This document shows, piece after piece, positions 37,454 through 46,388 of a stretch of 64,000 bases of DNA. The notes under the pieces were generated by a model that searched no databases, was not told where the DNA came from, and saw only the letters and a list, made by a program, of their open reading frames with translations. The DNA is from Serinibacter arcticus (GTDB taxonomy: Bacteria > Actinomycetota > Actinomycetes > Actinomycetales > Beutenbergiaceae): the NCBI RefSeq assembly GCF_003121705.1, contig NZ_PYHR01000002.1:248001-312000 (forward strand). Direction: 5' to 3'. The first letter of the stretch is position 1; every line of letters starts with the position of its first letter. The position numbers were made by a program, and so were the translations under genes.

Positions 37454-37795
37454 ATGCCCGACCTGAGAGACCTCGCCCGAGCGCACCTGGAGCTGGCCCG
37501 GGAGGATCCGCACGGACGCAGCGCGCACCTCGTGGCGCACGACGGCGAGCTGAGGCAGACGGTGATCGCCCTGCGGGCCGGCGCGAGCCTGGGGGAGCAC
37601 AACTCCCCGCCGGCCGCCACGCTCCAGGTCCTGCGAGGACGGGTACGGGTGCTGACCGGCGACCGGCTCCTGGGCGAGATCGGCGAGGGTGAGCTGTGGG
37701 TGCTCACGCACGAGCGCCACTCCGTCGCGGCGCCCGAGGACGCCGTCTTCCTCCTCACGACCGTCACGAGCGTGGGGACGACCGCGCACGAGTGA
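37454..37795 (+). CDS. Cupin-fold protein
   Basis: A 113-residue single-domain cupin: ASLGEHNSPPAATLQVLRGRVRVLTGDRLLGEIGEGELWVLTHERHSVAAPEDAVFLLTT. The H-x-(S/P)-x...LQVLxGxVRV and WVLTxxxxHSV segments are the two cupin motifs, but some metal-ligand positions differ from the classic pattern, so it may be non-enzymatic. GGAGG-type site upstream of ATG. Function unknown. Confidence 0.75.
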   Translation: MPDLRDLARAHLELAREDPHGRSAHLVAHDGELRQTVIALRAGASLGEHNSPPAATLQVLRGRVRVLTGDRLLGEIGEGELWVLTHERHSVAAPEDAVFLLTTVTSVGTTAHE

Positions 37796-37899
37796 GGTCG
37801 GCGCGGCGCCGCCGTGCCGCTCCGGAGGCCCTCGGCGAGTCGTTCCTCGGCGTGTCCGGGGCGCCTCCTCGCCCCCGGTCGTCCGGCCCCCGTCCCACG

Positions 37900-37955
37900 T
37901 TGACATCCCGATGTCGTACCCCTGTACTAGACATCTTCCATCGAACACACGTTCG
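37900..37955 (+). promoter_or_regulatory. Promoter with LexA (SOS) box for the mutasome operon
   Basis: TTGACA (37900-37905) and a TGTACT -10-like hexamer 17 bases on (37923-37928) form a good sigma70-type promoter. CGAAC-ACAC-GTTCG (37942-37955), the perfect Gram-positive/actinobacterial LexA box, follows at the expected start of transcription. LexA bound here would block the imuA'-imuB-dnaE2 transcript until DNA damage. Confidence 0.85.
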
Positions 37956-37973
37956 GCTGGAAGGTGGATGGAG

Positions 37974-38837
37974 ATGAGGACGACGGTGCTGAGGGACGAC
38001 CGCGCGCAACGCCTGCAGAAGGTGCAGGCGGCGCTGGAGCGTGCCGAGACGGCCACCGGGCTGAGGCCGGTGGGATGGGGTCGTCAGGGCGTCCGCGGGG
38101 GAGCGGAGGCCGTTGCTGCGCCGGCGCAGGAGGTGTCGGCCGAGACGTTCGCCGAGGGGTTCGGAGCCTCGGGGTCGTCGACGTCGCAGGGAGCGCTGCT
38201 GCCCGCCGACGCCAGCTGGCTCCCGGTCACCCCCGCGATCGGTGCCCTGCTGCCGCACGGCGCGGTCCGGCGCGGCACGTCGCTCGTGGTGGAGGGCTCC
38301 ACCGCCCTCCTGCTCCACCTGACGGCCTCCCTGATGGCCGACGGCGCCTGGTCCGCCCTGGTCTCCCACCCGGATCTGGGCCTGGCGGCCGCGCTCGACG
38401 CCGGCGTCGACCCCGACCGCTGCGTGATGGTGCCCGATCCCGGTCCCGCGGCGGCGGCCGTGCTCGGAGCGTTGACCGACGGGTTCGACGTCGTCGTGGT
38501 CGGGGCCTGCAGCGCGCTCGACGAGCGTGACCGGCGGGCCGTCTCCCAGCGCGTCCGCCACCGCGGCGCCGTCCTGCTGAGCACCGGCCCGTGGCCGGGC
38601 AGCGAGACGACCCTCACGGTGGAGGGGCGGACCGGGGCGGGGTTGGACTCGCACGGTCGCCTCGTGGCGGAGGAGCTCGTGGTCACCAGCAGCGGCCGAG
38701 GGCTGGGGTCCGGCCGGACGCGCCGGGTCCGGGTCGGTCAGGACGACGGGGCCACGCGGCTCACCGTGCTGCCCCACCTGCCCGGCGCCACCGGTCCGCG
38801 GCTGCCTCGGATCGAGATCGAGCGGAGAGCCGGCTGA
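37974..38837 (+). CDS. imuA': SOS mutagenesis accessory protein ImuA' (RecA-like)
   Basis: A 287-residue protein placed first in the cassette. A helical N-terminus (RAQRLQKVQAALERAETATG) is followed by a degenerate RecA-type core: LPHGAVRRGTSLVVEGSTALLLHLTASLMADGAWSALV corresponds to the Walker A region but lacks the GxxxxGKT motif, and VGACSALDERDRRAV corresponds to Walker B. ImuA' links ImuB and DnaE2 to RecA at lesions. The ATG at 37974 is preferred because GGAAGG lies nine bases upstream; ATG 37968 is the alternative. The stop overlaps imuB by one base. Confidence 0.85.
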   Translation: MRTTVLRDDRAQRLQKVQAALERAETATGLRPVGWGRQGVRGGAEAVAAPAQEVSAETFAEGFGASGSSTSQGALLPADASWLPVTPAIGALLPHGAVRRGTSLVVEGSTALLLHLTASLMADGAWSALVSHPDLGLAAALDAGVDPDRCVMVPDPGPAAAAVLGALTDGFDVVVVGACSALDERDRRAVSQRVRHRGAVLLSTGPWPGSETTLTVEGRTGAGLDSHGRLVAEELVVTSSGRGLGSGRTRRVRVGQDDGATRLTVLPHLPGATGPRLPRIEIERRAG

Positions 38838-40609
38838 TGGCGTCCCTCCCGATCCCCTCCGACGCGGCCCGCCCGCCGCTCGCCGCTGTCCCCGTTCCGT
38901 CGCGATCCGCCGAGCGTGCCCCGCGCCTCGGCGTGCTGTGGGTGCCCGACTGGCCGGTCGCCGCGGCCGCGCTCGAGGGGCAGCTGGCGGTCGACCGACC
39001 GGTCGCCGTCCACGACGCCCGCGGTGTCCTCGCCGCCTCGGCCCCCGCCCGGGCGCTCGGGGTGCGGCGGGGGATGCGTCGTCGGGCCGCCCAGGAGATC
39101 TGCCCCGAGCTCGTCCTGGTCCCGACGGACACGGGGCGGGACGTCCGCGCCTTCGAGCCGCTGGTCCAGGCCTGCGAGCACCTCGTGGCGGACCTCGAGG
39201 TGGTCCGTCCGGGGATGGTCCTGTTCGCCGCCGGTGGGCCGGCGCGCTACAGCGGCGGGGAGGACGCCCTGGCGGAGGCGCTGGTCGGCGTCGTCGCGGA
39301 CGAGACCGGGGCCGAGTGCCAGGTCGGCGTCGCCGAGGGCTACCTGACGGCGGTGCTCGCCGCCCGGGAGGGGGTGCTCGTCCCGCCGGGGCGGTCACGG
39401 GAGTTCCTGGCCGGCCGGGACGTGCGCACCCTGCTGCACGCGGCCACCACGCGGGAGGCGAGCGCCGCCTGGAGCGATCTGGTCGACCTGCTGCGCCGGC
39501 TCGGGCTGCACACCCTCGGCGACGTCGCCGGGCTGCGCGCCAGCGACATGGCCGCACGCTTCGGCGAGCTCGGCTCGCAGGCCCACCGGCTGGCGGGCGG
39601 GCTGGACGCCCGGCGCCCCGCGGTCCACCGCCCCGACCCCGACATCACCACCAGCGCCAGCCTCGATCCGCCGGCGGAGCGCATCGACACGGCCGCGTTC
39701 ACGGCTCGTCGGCTGGCGGAGGAGCTGCAGAACCGGCTGATGCGGCGCGGGGCGGTCTGCGCCCGGCTCCAGGTCTCGGCCCGCACCACCACGGGGCGGG
39801 AGCTGGTCCGCACCTGGCGCATCGAGGGCGCCCTGACCGCGAGCGAGCTGACCGACCGGGTCCGCTGGCAGCTGGAGGGGTGGCTCGGAGGCCGCAGCGG
39901 ACTCACCCCGAGCGCCCCGCTGGCCCGGATCGAGCTCGCCGCGAAGGAGGTGAGCCCGGCCGGGGCCGCCCAGGACGGGCTCTGGGGTCGTCGCGCCCGC
40001 GGTGAGGTCCAGGCCGGCCGGGCCGCGCTGCGGGTCCAGGGGATCCTGGGGCCGGAGCGCGTGGTCGTGCCGGTCCCGGAGGGCGGTCGCACGCCCCGGG
40101 ACCGCGTCCGCACGGTGGTGTGGGGTGACGAGAGCCCCGACCGTCGCCGGCCCGATGCGCCGTGGCCCGGTCAGATCCCGCCGCCCTACCCGAGCATCGT
40201 CCCGCTCGAGCCCCGGCCGGTCGCCGTGCTCACCGCCGCCGGCGTCCCGGTGGTCGTGGACGCCCGCGGTCAGCTGCAGGGGGATCCCGCCCAGCTGCAG
40301 GTGCCCGTTCCCGCACGGATCCCCACGGTCGCGCCCGGGGCGGCGCCGAGCCCCGTCGACGAGTCGGCGGCCGGACCGACGACGGCGCCCTCGCGCGGAC
40401 GGTCGCCGCGGTCGACGCCGCCCACGCTCGGCTGGCTCCGCCCCGGCGGCTACCGCATCACCGCCTGGGCCGGTCCGTGGCCGGTCACCGAGCGATGGTG
40501 GGGACAGCGTCGTCGTGGTGCGTGGGCCCAGGTCGAGACCGAGCGCGGTGGGGTCGTCCTGGTGTGCTTCCGGGAGGGTTCCTGGTGGATCGAGGGCGTC
40601 CATGACTGA
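38837..40609 (+). CDS. imuB: ImuB, catalytically inactive Y-family polymerase-like protein
   Basis: A 590-residue Y-family polymerase homologue. The palm motif reads LGVLWVPDWPVAAAALEG in place of the catalytic DxD-type start, and the second acidic motif is VVRPGMVLFAAGGPARY without the SxDE pair, as expected for ImuB, which is non-catalytic. The thumb/little-finger part (LADRVRWQLEGWL) and a Pro-rich, basic C-terminus follow, ending in the ImuB tail WWGQRRRGAWAQVETERGGVVLVCFREGSWWIEGVHD. It joins DnaE2 to the beta clamp. Start ATG overlaps the imuA' stop (TGATG). Confidence 0.9.
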   Translation: MASLPIPSDAARPPLAAVPVPSRSAERAPRLGVLWVPDWPVAAAALEGQLAVDRPVAVHDARGVLAASAPARALGVRRGMRRRAAQEICPELVLVPTDTGRDVRAFEPLVQACEHLVADLEVVRPGMVLFAAGGPARYSGGEDALAEALVGVVADETGAECQVGVAEGYLTAVLAAREGVLVPPGRSREFLAGRDVRTLLHAATTREASAAWSDLVDLLRRLGLHTLGDVAGLRASDMAARFGELGSQAHRLAGGLDARRPAVHRPDPDITTSASLDPPAERIDTAAFTARRLAEELQNRLMRRGAVCARLQVSARTTTGRELVRTWRIEGALTASELTDRVRWQLEGWLGGRSGLTPSAPLARIELAAKEVSPAGAAQDGLWGRRARGEVQAGRAALRVQGILGPERVVVPVPEGGRTPRDRVRTVVWGDESPDRRRPDAPWPGQIPPPYPSIVPLEPRPVAVLTAAGVPVVVDARGQLQGDPAQLQVPVPARIPTVAPGAAPSPVDESAAGPTTAPSRGRSPRSTPPTLGWLRPGGYRITAWAGPWPVTERWWGQRRRGAWAQVETERGGVVLVCFREGSWWIEGVHD

Positions 40610-42190
40610 CCGCCGCCCCGAGGAGCCCGGCCGTGGGTAGGGGTCCCGGGCACGTCCCGTACGTCGAGCTCCACGCCCACTCCGCGTTCAGCTTCCTCGA
40701 CGGTGCCAACCAGCCCGAGGAGCTCGTCGCCGAGGCCGTCCGTCTCGGGTTGGACGGACTGGCGATCACCGACCACGACGGTCTCCACGGCGTGGTCAGG
40801 TTCTCCCAGGCCGCCCGGCACGGTCGGCTCCCCACGGTCATCGGCTCCGAGCTCAGCCTCAGCGCGACGACGGCCACCACCGGCGTCCCCGACCCGCAGG
40901 CGAACCATCTGGTGGTCCTGGCCCGCGATGCCGAGGGCTACTCCCGGCTCTCGCGCGCCGTCGCGACGGCGCACCTGGTCACCGGGCGCAAGGGGGAGCG
41001 CGACTACGGCCGCGCCGTCGGCCTCGACCCGCTGGAGGTGCTCGCCGAGCAGGCGGGGGGCCCGACGGCGGCCACTGGCTCGTCCTCACGGGCTGCCGCA
41101 AGGGGTCGCTGCGTCGCGCCCTCGACCCCGACGGCTCGGGGCTCCGGTGGGACGTCCCGGCGGCCCGCACCGAGCTCGATCGGCTCACGGCGCTGTTCGG
41201 CCGGGAGAACGTCGCCGTCGAGCTCACCGACCACGCCCGCCCCACCGACGGTGAGCGCAACGCCGTCCTGGTCGACCTCGCCCGGGCGGCGGGGGTGACG
41301 GCCGTGGTCACGGGCAACGTGCACGCCGCCCGTCCCCGGGACGCGGCGCTGGCGGACGTGCTCGCGGCCGTCCGCGCCCGCTCGAGCCTGGACGACATCG
41401 ACGGCTGGCTGCCGCCGCACCCCGCGCACCTGCGGAGCGGCGCCGAGATGCTCCGACGCCACCACCGGCACCCGGAGGCGGTCGAGTCCGCGGCCCGCCT
41501 GGGAGCGGAGTGCGCGTTCGACCTCACGCTCGTCGCGCCGAACCTGCCGCCCTTCCCGGTCCCGGAGGGGCACACCGAGCACAGCTGGCTGCGCGAGCTC
41601 ACGATGCGCGGGGCGAGGGAGAAGTACGGCTCGCGCGAGGATCCGCGCCTGCCCGAGGCGTACGCGACCATCGAGAAGGAGCTCGAGCTCATCACCCGGC
41701 TGAACTTCCCCGGCTACTTCCTCATCGTGGCCGAGATCGTGGACTTCTGCCGTCGCAGCGGCATCCTGTGCCAGGGCCGGGGGAGCGCCGCGAACTCGGC
41801 CGTCTGCTACGCCCTCGGCATCACCGCGGTGGACGCCGTGCAGCACCGGCTGCTCTTCGAGCGCTTCCTGTCCGACGGCCGTGCCGGACCGCCCGACATC
41901 GACCTCGACATCGAGTCGCGTCGGCGGGAGGAGGCGATCCAGTTCGTCTACGACCGCTACGGTCGCGAGTTCGCCGCGCAGGTCGCGAACGTCATCTCCT
42001 ACCGGCCGCGCTCGGCGGTGCGGGACGCCGCCCGGGCGTTCGGCTACGACGTCGGGCAGCAGGACGCCTGGTCGAAGGGCATCGAACGCTGGGGCAACCT
42101 GCGGGGCGCCGGTCCCGTGACGCCGTGGTGGCACGGCGACCCCGCGATCACGGGGCGGCCGGTGCCGGCCTCGGCCGAGGCCGGCGCTGC

Positions 42191-42250
42191 CGACCGCGCC
42201 GCCTCCGACCGCGCCGCCTCCGACCGCGCCGCCTCCGCCCGCGCCGCCTC
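42191..42250 (+). repeat. 15-bp tandem repeat inside dnaE2
   Basis: Four consecutive 15-base units (CGACCGCGCCGCCTC; the fourth has one changed base) code for DRAAS, DRAAS, DRAAS and ARAAS. They lie in an Ala/Arg-rich insertion of about 55 residues between the polymerase core blocks. Confidence 0.85.
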
Positions 42251-43499
42251 CGCCCGGGTGCCCGCCCCCCGCGAGAAGGGGGTCGATCCCCACGACCCCG
42301 CCCCGCCGAGGAACGCCCCGGCCAGTGCGCAGGAGATCGGTGAGATCCCCGACCACGTCATCGACATGGCCGAACAGCTCCTGCGGCTGCCACGCCACCT
42401 GGGCATCCACTCCGGCGGCATGGTGATGTGCGACCGCCCCGTGATCGAGGTCTGCCCCGTGGAGTGGGCGACCATGCCCGGCCGCACCGTCCTGCAGTGG
42501 GACAAGGACGACTGCGCCGACGCCGGACTCGTGAAGTTCGACCTCCTCGGCCTCGGCATGCTCACCGCGCTGCGGCTGGCCTTCGAGCACGTCGCCGAGC
42601 GGGAGGGGACCGTGCTGACGCTGCACTCGCTGCCCCAGGAGGACCCCGCGGTCTACGCGCTGCTGCAGTCGGCAGACACGGTCGGGGTGTTCCAGGTGGA
42701 GTCACGCGCCCAGATCGCCACGCTGCCGCGTCTCAAGCCGACCTGCTTCTACGACATCGTCATCGAGGTCGCGCTCATCCGGCCCGGACCCATCCAGGGC
42801 AACTCGGTCCACCCGTTCATCCGCCGCAAGAACGGCCAGGAGGAGGTCGTCTACCTGCACCCGCTCCTGAAGCCCGCGCTCGAGAAGACCCTGGGTGTGC
42901 CGCTCTTCCAGGAGCAGCTGATGCAGATCGCGATCGACGTCGCCTCGTTCAGCGCCACCGAGGCGGACCAGCTGCGTCGCGCGATGGGGTCCAAGCGGTC
43001 GATGGAGAAGATGGAGGCGCTCCGCGAGCGGCTGTTGCAGGGCATGGCGGACAACGGCATCAGTCGGTCCGTGGCCGAGCAGATCTTCGACAAGCTCAGA
43101 GCGTTCGCCGACTTCGGCTTCCCCGAGTCCCACGCGTTCTCCTTCGGCTACCTCGTCTACGCCTCCACCTGGCTCAAGGCCCACCACCCCGAGGCGTTCT
43201 ACGCCGGGCTGCTGGGCGCCCAGCCGATGGGGTTCTACTCGCCGAGCTCGCTCGTGGCGGACGCGCGCCGCCACGGGGTCGTCGTCCGACGCGCCTGCGT
43301 CGCCTCCTCGCGCGTGCACGCGCACGTCGAGACCCGCGAGCCGGCGGAGGGGGGCACGGCCGATCTCTCGGCCGACCCCACCACCCCGCCCGACGGCGTC
43401 CGCGGCCTCGTCCCGCGGCCGACCTTCGCGCGGGAGACCTGGCTGGAGGACCGCGCACGACTGGCGAGCACGGACCCGACCTCGGGCACCTGGGACGCC

Positions 43500-43626
43500 A
43501 CCGATCTCGACGGCGGGGCCGACCCCGACCGCGATCTCGACGGCGATCTCGATCTCGACTCCGACTCCGACCGCGACGGCGACCCTGACGACCCCACCTC
43601 CGACAGGGGCTCCGACCGCTCCGACA
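43500..43626 (+). repeat. Asp-rich low-complexity insertion inside dnaE2
   Basis: The stretch codes for ATDLDGGADPDRDLDG followed by more D/S/R/G alternation (about 20 Asp in 42 residues), with GATCTCGAC-type short repeats. It splits the region before GLAPIRGIGERTAERIV. Confidence 0.7.
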
Positions 43627-44399
43627 CCCCCGACGTCGGCACCCCCCACCCCCGTCGCGCCTACGCCGTGCGCCTCGGGCTCGCCCCGATCCGCGGCATC
43701 GGGGAGCGGACGGCCGAGCGGATCGTCGCCGTGCGGCAGGAGGCGCCGTTCGTCGACGCCGCCGACCTCGCCCACCGGGCGCGGCTCACCTCGACCCAGC
43801 TCGAGGCGCTGGCGACGGCGGGCGCGCTGCGCAGCTTCGGGGGCTCCCGTCGTCAGGCGCTCTGGACGGCCGGCGCCCTGGCGGGCGAGGCCGGGCGGAG
43901 CCACGCGACCTCGAGCGGGGTCTGGGTCCAGGAGGTGCTCGCGGGCACCACCGTCGGCACGGCGGCACCCGCGCTGCCGGAGATGGGCGCCGTCGAGATC
44001 GCGGTGGCCGACGTGTGGGCCAGCGGGGTCTCGCCCGAGCACCACCCGACCCACTTCGTCCGGCCTCGGCTGGGACAGCAGGGCGTGCGGCCGGTCAGCT
44101 CGCTCGTGAGCGTGCCCGACGGGACGAGGGTGGAGGTGGGCGGCGTGGTGACCCACCGTCAGCGGCCCGGAACGGCGCGGGGCGTGACGTTCCTCGCGCT
44201 GGAGGACGAGACGGGGATGCTCAACGTCGTCTGCTCGGCCGGGCTGTGGGCCCGCCACCGGCGCACCGCCGTCCGCAGCCGCGGCCTCGTGGTGCGTGGG
44301 ACGGTCGAGCGCACGGACGGCGTCGTGAACCTGCTGGCCGACGGGATGCGGACGCTCAGCCTCAGTGTCGCGACGTCCTCGCGCGACTTCCAGTGACGT

Positions 44400-44426
44400 G
44401 AGGTCCGGCGTCGAGGCGCGGACCTC
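44400..44426. terminator. Hairpin between convergent dnaE2 and AI-2E transporter genes
   Basis: GAGGTCCG (44400-44407) pairs with CGGACCTC (44419-44426) over an 11-base loop. Confidence 0.5.
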
Positions 44427-44432
44427 GCGGCC

Positions 44433-45764
44433 TCAGGCCCGGGCGTCCTGCGTGCCGGCGTCCGCGGCCCCGTCCTCCGCCTCGGCCGCGCGGCGTTCCT
44501 TGACCCACGGCGGTGGCGTCGACTCGCTGATCACCGGGTCGCGCGAGACGATCTCCTTGATCGAGGGCAGGTCTCCCGTCAGTGGATCGTCCTTGCGTCG
44601 CAGCCGGTTGTAGACCGTCCAGGTCACGGCGATCACCGGGATCGCCACGACGGCGCCGATCAGGCCGCCGAGGAAGGTTCCCGCGGTCACTCCGAGGGCG
44701 ACGACCACCGGGTGGAGCGAGACCTGCCGGCCCATGATGAGCGGCTGGAGCAGGTGACCCTCGACCTGTCCGATCCCGGCGATCCCGAGCGTCACGACGA
44801 GGGCGGCGAGCGGCCCGTTGGCCGCCAGGGCGACCACCGCGGCCACGATCATCGCTGCCGGAGCTCCGACGAGCGGGATGAACGCACCGATGAGCACGAG
44901 CACGGCGAGCGGGGCGGCGAGCGGCACGCCGACGATCGTCAGGAGGACGTAGGCGAGGATCCCGTCGATCACGGCGATGATGACCGTGCCCCGCGCGTAG
45001 CCGGCGAACGTGTACCAGCCGGCGCCTGCGGCCTCGTGCATCTTGATGCGCGAGCGCGCCGGGAGCTGGTTGAGGAACCAGATCCACATGTGGGGTCCGA
45101 CGGCGAGGAAGAACACCGTGGTGAAGACCCCCAGGGCGAGGATGGTGAAGACCTCGAACACCCCGCCCGCGTTGCTGAAGACGGTGCCGGCGATGTCACC
45201 GCTGTGCTGCACGAGCCAGCGCTGACCCTCGCTGATCCAGCCGGTGATGTCATCGTTGGTGATCGTGAACGGCAGCGGGCCGTTCTCGAGGAAGTCGAGG
45301 ATCTGGCTGACGCCGCTGTTGAAGTCCTTGGCCAGGTCGGGGGCCTGCACGGTCACCGAGTAGATGACGTAGGTCAGCAGCCCGACGAAGGTCGCCGCCG
45401 ACAGCACCATCGCCAGCGCGGTCGCCAGCCCCCGGGGCATCACCCTGGCGAAGACCTTGACGACCGGTTCCAGCACCGAGGTCACCACCAGCGCGAGGAA
45501 CACGGCGATGAAGACCACCTGCACCTGGAGGATGGCGAACACCGCGATGGAGATCGCCGCCACGATGACGAGAAGACGCCACGAGTAGCCGCCCGCCTTC
45601 TGCAGCCACGTCGGGACGCCGTCGCTCCCGGACCGGACGGTGGCGGTCGGGTGGAGCGCCGGCGAAGGAGAACCGCTCACCGTCGCGGTCGTGACGGCGC
45701 GACGACGTGGACGCGTGGGCGCCTCGCTCACTCCCGTCGACGGACGGTGAGACTGCCTGCTCAT
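44433..45764 (-). CDS. AI-2E family transporter (PerM-like)
   Basis: A 443-residue membrane protein with about eight helices: paired helices near the start (LLVIVAAISIAVFAILQVQVVFIAVFLALVV) and the conserved C-terminal block GILAYVLLTIVGVPLAAPLAVLVLIGAFIPLVGAPAAMIVAAVVAL ... QPLIMGRQVSLHPVVVALGVTAGTFLGGLIGAVVAIPV. The GAFIPLVG and HPVVVALGV motifs define the family, whose substrates include autoinducer-2 in some members and ions in others. AGGAAGG lies nine bases before ATG 45764 and decides it over a GTG at 45797. Disordered, basic N-terminus of ~60 residues. Confidence 0.85.
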   Translation of the reverse strand: MSRQSHRPSTGVSEAPTRPRRRAVTTATVSGSPSPALHPTATVRSGSDGVPTWLQKAGGYSWRLLVIVAAISIAVFAILQVQVVFIAVFLALVVTSVLEPVVKVFARVMPRGLATALAMVLSAATFVGLLTYVIYSVTVQAPDLAKDFNSGVSQILDFLENGPLPFTITNDDITGWISEGQRWLVQHSGDIAGTVFSNAGGVFEVFTILALGVFTTVFFLAVGPHMWIWFLNQLPARSRIKMHEAAGAGWYTFAGYARGTVIIAVIDGILAYVLLTIVGVPLAAPLAVLVLIGAFIPLVGAPAAMIVAAVVALAANGPLAALVVTLGIAGIGQVEGHLLQPLIMGRQVSLHPVVVALGVTAGTFLGGLIGAVVAIPVIAVTWTVYNRLRRKDDPLTGDLPSIKEIVSRDPVISESTPPPWVKERRAAEAEDGAADAGTQDARA

Positions 45765-45860
45765 GAACGAGCGCCTTCCTGTTGCCGAACCCCGCACTCG
45801 AACTTAGCCGCGACACGGGGTCGGAACCTACACACACGCCCGGCGGCGACGCTCCGCCGG

Positions 45861-46367
45861 TCAGACGCCGCCGGTGTAGTCGAGCTGGCGCCACAGCTCG
45901 TAGAGCGCGACGGTGGCGGCGTTGGCCAGGTTGAGCGAGCGCAGTCCGGGCCGCATCGGGATGCGCACCCGCGAGGTGATCCGGGGGTCGTCGAGCACGT
46001 GCTGGGGGAGCCCCGTCGGCTCGGGTCCGAACAGCAGCACGTCACCCGCGGCGAACTCCACCTCGGGCAGCGTCACGTCGGTGGCGGCCGTGAAGGCGAA
46101 CACCCGGTCGGTCCCGGCGGCCGCGAGCGCGGCGTCGAGATCGGGCTGCACCGCGACGTGGGCGAGGTCGTGGTAGTCCAGCCCGGCGCGACGCAGCTTC
46201 GCCTCCGACATGTCGAAGCCGAGGGGCTCGACCAGGTGCAGCTGGGCACCCGTGAGTGCGGCGAGGCGGATCGCCGCGCCGGAGTTGCCGGGGATGCACG
46301 GCTCGAAGAACACCAGGTGCGCGAGCGGCGACGTGGGCGGGGTCGGGGTGGCGTGGGGCTGGGACAT
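45861..46367 (-). CDS. trmL: tRNA (cytidine/uridine-34-2'-O)-methyltransferase, TrmL type
   Basis: A 168-residue minimal SPOUT methyltransferase. The start (LVFFEPCIPGNSGAAIRLAALTGAQLHLVEPLGF) matches TrmL's N-terminal PEIPxNxGxxxR motif; FGPEPTGLP and IPMRPGLRSLNLANAATVALYE are the knot motifs binding SAM. It would methylate the wobble ribose of tRNA-Leu isoacceptors. It is on the same strand as the upstream AAA ATPase, 21 bases away. Confidence 0.87.
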   Translation of the reverse strand: MSQPHATPTPPTSPLAHLVFFEPCIPGNSGAAIRLAALTGAQLHLVEPLGFDMSEAKLRRAGLDYHDLAHVAVQPDLDAALAAAGTDRVFAFTAATDVTLPEVEFAAGDVLLFGPEPTGLPQHVLDDPRITSRVRIPMRPGLRSLNLANAATVALYELWRQLDYTGGV

Positions 46368-46388
46368 CGCCGTCGATCGTACGCGCGG

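Larger units (their letters stand above)
40633..44396 (+). pseudogene. dnaE2: Error-prone DNA polymerase DnaE2, broken by a one-base frameshift
   Basis: The GTG start has GAGGAG seven bases upstream. The PHP domain begins YVELHAHSAFSFLDGANQPEELV ... AITDHDGLHG. At ...LAEQAGGP the frame breaks in the six-G run at 41055-41060; one more G continues DGGHWLVLTGCRKGSLRRALDPDG and then the long frame to 44396. The polymerase core has GPPDIDLDIESRRREE (catalytic acidic residues), ending in an OB-fold (RGVTFLALEDETGMLNVV). Repaired length is ~1250 residues, longer than usual DnaE2 because of low-complexity insertions. It does translesion synthesis with ImuA'-ImuB. Confidence 0.9.

Noticed and set aside
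38837-40609. Active DNA polymerase IV (DinB)
   Set aside because: The catalytic acidic motifs of Y-family polymerases are missing, and position and C-terminus fit ImuB.
42191-42250. CRISPR-like direct repeats
   Set aside because: Units are adjacent 15-base repeats in frame inside dnaE2 with no spacers; no array or cas gene is in the window.
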